A stretch of DNA of 7,406 nt from Candidatus Microgenomates bacterium (GTDB taxonomy: Bacteria; Patescibacteriota; Microgenomatia; Levybacterales; JACOYD01), in assembly GCA_016182055.1 (NCBI GenBank), contig JACOYD010000034.1:1-7406 (forward strand), written 5' to 3'. A program made the translations under genes and the position numbers. Below the pieces are notes generated by a model. That model was not told the origin of the DNA. It ran no database searches and was given only the letters and a program-made list of their open reading frames with translations. Positions 5,946 to 7,406 of the stretch are shown piece by piece; position 1 is the stretch's first letter, and the number at the start of each line of letters is the position of its first letter.

Positions 5946-6000
5946 AATGGTGGCCGCATTGCGTCATGCTTTTGGAGCCCACGAGATTAAGAAGAAGTGA
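5944..6000 (+). repeat. gnd 3'-end repeat, copy 3
   Basis: This copy is ungapped against the others and would encode KMVAALRHAFGAHEIKKK with stop TGA instead of TAG. It has 8 differences from copy 1, including Ser-to-Glu and Val-to-Ile codons, and is also matched by TGCC just upstream. It is the outermost copy and may be the oldest displaced gnd end if insertions accumulated next to gnd. Confidence 0.95.
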
Positions 6001-6012
6001 AAAGCAACAAAC

Positions 6013-6582
6013 TTAATCTATAAAAACAGAAAGCTCGCGATTTACAAACTCTGCAAAAGGTTTAGATTTGGTGCCAGACGTGGTTGCATTAAGATTGGCC
6101 GGTTCAACAACTACAACATCTGCCCGCTGCATGTCTAGTTCATGGTTAAGCCGGTGACACCCAATGTTTCGACCAGATTTCCCCGTTTGAGCAGAGACTA
6201 TCCTTTTTATTTCTGCGCTGTTTAACCGTCCAAGAAATGCCGCTCTGCCGGTAAATTGATCATGCGGGTCAAGTCTTTGAATAATAATTTCTTCAGCCCC
6301 GCCAAGTATGGGAGCCAGCTTGTCAAAAAACTTCTGTTTTTCTTGGGGATATTTTCTAAAAGATCTTTGCCAAAACAACAGATTACCCGGTGGCATATGC
6401 ATTAAGGGTTTTTCTCCCAATATATAGAGAGCCCGCGGATCATTGGGAGAGGCATATTCTATTTGATGGGTAATTATTTCTTCCAGGGCGCCTGGCGAAA
6501 ATACTCTTGGATTAAGATGCAGCTCACTAACTCCCTGCGGATTCGGACGAAAAAGGAGAGATTCGTTTTCTACCCTTGGCAT
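6013..6582 (-). CDS. Hypothetical protein, 189 aa, downstream of repeat copy 3
   Basis: I do not recognise this protein. It is probably soluble, with an N-terminal stretch rich in polar residues and proline, a helix GALEEIITHQIEYA, a basic aromatic patch (LLFWQRSFRKYPQEKQKFF), a strand EEIIIQRLDPHDQ, and a C-terminal part with DVVVVEPANLNATTSG. A single CHRLNHELD segment has a few His/Cys but no recognisable metal site. The ATG at 6582 is preferred over 6618 because TATAAT lies ten bases upstream of it and the longer start would precede the transcript. It ends 12 bp past repeat copy 3 and points toward gnd, like the other cassette genes. No fourth repeat is visible beyond it, so whether it belongs to the array is unclear. 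Confidence 0.68.
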   Translation of the reverse strand: MPRVENESLLFRPNPQGVSELHLNPRVFSPGALEEIITHQIEYASPNDPRALYILGEKPLMHMPPGNLLFWQRSFRKYPQEKQKFFDKLAPILGGAEEIIIQRLDPHDQFTGRAAFLGRLNSAEIKRIVSAQTGKSGRNIGCHRLNHELDMQRADVVVVEPANLNATTSGTKSKPFAEFVNRELSVFID

Positions 6583-6592
6583 AATAGAGTGG

Positions 6593-6598
6593 ATTATA
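6593..6598 (-). promoter_or_regulatory. Minus-strand -10 element of the 189-aa gene
   Basis: A perfect TATAAT on the minus strand ends ten bases before the ATG at 6582. The best -35 at 17 bp spacing (TGGATG) is weak, so the promoter may need an activator or be of low strength. The rest of 6599-6668 shows no gene or clear structure. Confidence 0.5.
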
Positions 6599-6668
6599 CA
6601 ATAAATACGGTTTTTCATCCATTAATTTACGTGTTACAACATTTACACTTAGCGTACTATTGTGCCTC

Positions 6669-6697
6669 TTGACAGTGAGTACAAAGTTTAGTAATAT
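6669..6697 (+). promoter_or_regulatory. Near-consensus sigma70 promoter for the T-box/csaA/proS unit
   Basis: TTGACA (6669-6674), a 17-bp spacer and TAATAT (6692-6697) make the strongest promoter in the window. Transcription should start near 6704, giving a leader of about 220 nt before csaA. Strong constitutive initiation is normal upstream of a riboswitch that acts by attenuation. Confidence 0.8.
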
Positions 6698-6703
6698 GTA
6701 GTT

Positions 6704-6910
6704 GTTGACAATTCGGGAAAGGCGTTTGAGTTTGGTTTCCTGCCAAACGAGTTCAAAAAGACACGCTGTCCGCCAAAAAAGCGGAACGGAAGCTTGACCG
6801 TAAAATTAAGCGCCCGATGATGGTCGGGACAAAGGTTACGTTAGTAATAACGTAGCAAAGTAAGGTGGTAACACGAGCAAACCTCGTCCTTATAAAGGAG
6901 AGGTTTTTTT
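6704..6910 (+). ncRNA. T-box riboswitch (tRNA-sensing leader) upstream of csaA-proS
   Basis: The 3' half is diagnostic. A stem-III-like hairpin TACGTTA/TAACGTA (6837-6843 with 6848-6854) precedes the antiterminator. Helix one is TAAGG/CCTTA (6861-6865 with 6888-6892), the 7-nt T-box bulge is TGGTAAC (6866-6872), and helix two is ACGAG/CTCGT (6873-6877 with 6883-6887). TGGT can pair with the ACCA end of an uncharged tRNA whose discriminator base is A, as expected for tRNA-Pro. GACC/GGTC (6796-6799 with 6822-6825) interlaced with CCC/GGG (6813-6815 with 6826-6828) could form the stem IIA/B pseudoknot. Stem I (about 6707-6770) is short: GCGT/ACGC, TTGA/TCAA and GTTTGG/CCAAAC. I cannot fix the specifier codon. 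A CCT lies in the apical loop at 6739-6741, but canonical specifiers sit in an internal loop. Confidence 0.82.
6879..6910 (+). terminator. T-box intrinsic terminator
   Basis: AAACCTC (6879-6885) pairs with GAGGTTT (6900-6906), and TCCTT (6887-6891) with AAGGA (6895-6899). The loop is ATA and one G is bulged. Seven T (6904-6910) complete the terminator. Its left arm contains the CTCGT and CCTT strands of the antiterminator, so the two structures exclude each other. Confidence 0.9.
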
Positions 6911-6926
6911 GTGATATACTAAACTT

Positions 6927-7280
6927 ATGACTAAACCACAGATTAGTTTTGAAGATTTTGATAAAGTTGATATTAGGGTGGGCCGAGTGGTTAAAGTGGA
7001 GGATTTTCCGGAAGCGAGAAAACCCAGTTATAAACTGTGGATTGATTTGGGGAAAGAAATTGGCACAAAAACTTCCAGTGCCCAGTTTGTTAAAAATCAG
7101 ACTAAAGAGGATTTGTTAAATCGTCAAGTGGCCTGCGTGGTCAATTTTGCTCCGCGGCAGATAGGACCGTTTATTTCCGAAGTTTTAACCTTGGGGCCGG
7201 ACGATGGCACAGATGACGCCAGCAATTGGGTTGTTCTGACTACCTTAAAGGATGTACCATTAGGCAGAGAAGTAAAGTAA
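6927..7280 (+). CDS. csaA: CsaA-like tRNA-binding OB-fold protein (117 aa)
   Basis: This is a single-domain relative of the tRNA-binding domain found at the end of MetRS and in Arc1p/Trbp111. Bacterial CsaA was described as a chaperone-like, secretion-linked protein, but the fold points to tRNA or nucleic acid binding. The family pattern is clear: FEDFDKVDIRVGRVVKVEDFPEARKPSYKLWIDLG (residues 9-43), the SSAQ motif (50-53), NRQVACVVNFAPRQIG (65-80) and a terminal PLGREVK. Full length is normal. No Shine-Dalgarno lies close to the ATG; GGAGAGG in the terminator stem is over 20 bases upstream. A TATACT six bases before the ATG could be the -10 of a secondary leaderless promoter that bypasses the T-box, though no good -35 is seen. 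Control by a tRNA-sensing leader and proS just downstream support a role linked to tRNA or translation. Confidence 0.92.
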   Translation: MTKPQISFEDFDKVDIRVGRVVKVEDFPEARKPSYKLWIDLGKEIGTKTSSAQFVKNQTKEDLLNRQVACVVNFAPRQIGPFISEVLTLGPDDGTDDASNWVVLTTLKDVPLGREVK

Positions 7281-7295
7281 ATAATAGATGAGTTA

Positions 7296-7331
7296 ATGAC
7301 AAACTACTTTCGATCGCAAGTAGTTTGTCAT
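7296..7331 (+). other. Perfect 14-bp inverted repeat between csaA and proS
   Basis: ATGACAAACTACTT (7296-7309) pairs with its exact complement at 7318-7331, around an 8-base loop that itself contains the palindrome CGATCG. There is no T-run after it, so it is not a standard intrinsic terminator. It ends next to the proS ribosome-binding site AGAGGT (7332-7337) and could protect or separate the two cistrons, or tune proS translation. Confidence 0.85.
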
Positions 7332-7341
7332 AGAGGTAACT

Positions 7342-7406
7342 ATGAAATATTCACAGCTTTTTGGAAAAACTACCAAGCAGGCGCCCAGGGATGAGGTGGC
7401 GGTTAA
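7342..7406 (+). CDS. proS: Prolyl-tRNA synthetase, N-terminal 21 codons (3' end outside window)
   Basis: The enzyme charges tRNA-Pro with proline in the cytosol. Only MKYSQLFGKTTKQAPRDEVA plus one Val is visible before the window ends. That start matches the opening of bacterial-type ProRS, where a KLFGKT-like motif followed by APxDE begins the N-terminal region before the class II catalytic core. The start is supported by AGAGGT (7332-7337) four bases upstream. This contrasts with the promoter-proximal genes, which lack such a site. It lies 61 bp after csaA on the same strand, so it should share the T-box-controlled transcript. The short visible length limits certainty. Confidence 0.75.
   Translation, partial: MKYSQLFGKTTKQAPRDEVAV

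Larger units (their letters stand above)
3785..6000. mobile_element. Putative array of small cassettes inserted at the 3' end of gnd
   Basis: Three 57-bp copies of the gnd 3' end bound two segments. The copy starts are 1178 bp and 981 bp apart. Segment one carries a minus-strand unknown gene and a divergent hicBA pair; segment two carries a single minus-strand unknown gene. The minus-strand gene's 3' end lies within or just past the repeat to its left in each case, and a third such gene follows the last repeat. This is the pattern left when elements insert at a gene end and supply a replacement tail. No integrase, transposase or inverted terminal repeat is present, so mobilisation would need factors encoded elsewhere. 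Local duplication or homologous recombination between strains is the main alternative. The repeat structure is certain; its reading as a mobile array is inference. Confidence 0.55.

Noticed and set aside
5909..5959. N-terminal extension of the 300-aa gene starting inside repeat copy 3
   Set aside because: It precedes the TATAAT at 5916-5921, and its first residues are antisense gnd tail.
3785..6000. Integron cassette array with attC sites
   Set aside because: The repeats lack the paired core sites expected of attC (a GTTRRRY-type end matched by its complement at the other end), no integron integrase is present, and the repeat is a coding gnd tail.
3785..6000. CRISPR array
   Set aside because: There are only three repeats with spacers of about 0.9-1.1 kb that carry genes, the repeats vary, and no cas genes are present.
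4963..6000. Orphan gnd tails as separate small genes or gnd pseudogenes with more sequence upstream
   Set aside because: No gnd-like sequence is seen before copies 2 and 3. The similarity stops at the 57-61 bp boundary, and no start or promoter serves these frames.
6705..6710. Second TTGACA as an alternative -35 before the T-box
   Set aside because: No matching -10 hexamer lies 16-18 bp downstream, and using it would cut off Stem I.
6757..6763. GAC or ACA in the bulge of Stem I as the specifier codon (Asp or Thr)
   Set aside because: An Asp reading conflicts with the TGGT bulge, which calls for discriminator A. Neither reading is supported by the downstream proS, and the loop geometry is uncertain.

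Overview
The window reads as a compact bacterial chromosome segment. The best guess is a Candidate Phyla Radiation (Patescibacteria, perhaps Microgenomates-like) genome. This is inferred from the short ~300-aa form of 6-phosphogluconate dehydrogenase, several unrecognised small proteins, promoters placed so close to start codons that mRNAs should be leaderless, and AT-rich simple repeats between and inside genes. No marker gene proves the lineage. The standard code fits, because TGA works as a stop in hicB.

Layout. (1) 1-762 is the 3' part of zwf (glucose-6-phosphate dehydrogenase) and carries a perfect in-frame 93-bp tandem duplication. (2) 834-2895 holds two unrecognised genes, the second with its own strong promoter. 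(3) 2906-3841 is gnd (6-phosphogluconate dehydrogenase), so zwf and gnd, the two NADPH-producing steps of the oxidative pentose phosphate pathway, flank two orphan genes. (4) 3785-6000 is the most unusual region. The last 57 bp of gnd, including its stop codon, occur three times without gaps (3785-3841, 4963-5019, 5944-6000). The segments between copies hold accessory genes: an unknown minus-strand gene divergent from a hicBA toxin-antitoxin pair, then a second unknown minus-strand gene. A third unknown minus-strand gene follows the last copy. The pattern suggests serial insertion of small cassettes at the 3' end of gnd, each restoring the reading frame with a variant gnd tail. No recombinase is encoded in the window. 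(5) 6669-6910 is a near-consensus promoter followed by a T-box riboswitch with a clear antiterminator/terminator pair. It leads into csaA (6927-7280) and the first 21 codons of proS (prolyl-tRNA synthetase, 7342 to the window end).

Functionally, zwf and gnd serve NADPH and pentose supply. The csaA-proS unit appears to be switched on by uncharged tRNA through the T-box. The cassette region looks like accessory cargo with a small addiction module. Two simple-sequence tracts (a 7-nt repeat in gnd and a run of eight G in the upstream gene) could make those two genes prone to frameshift variation.
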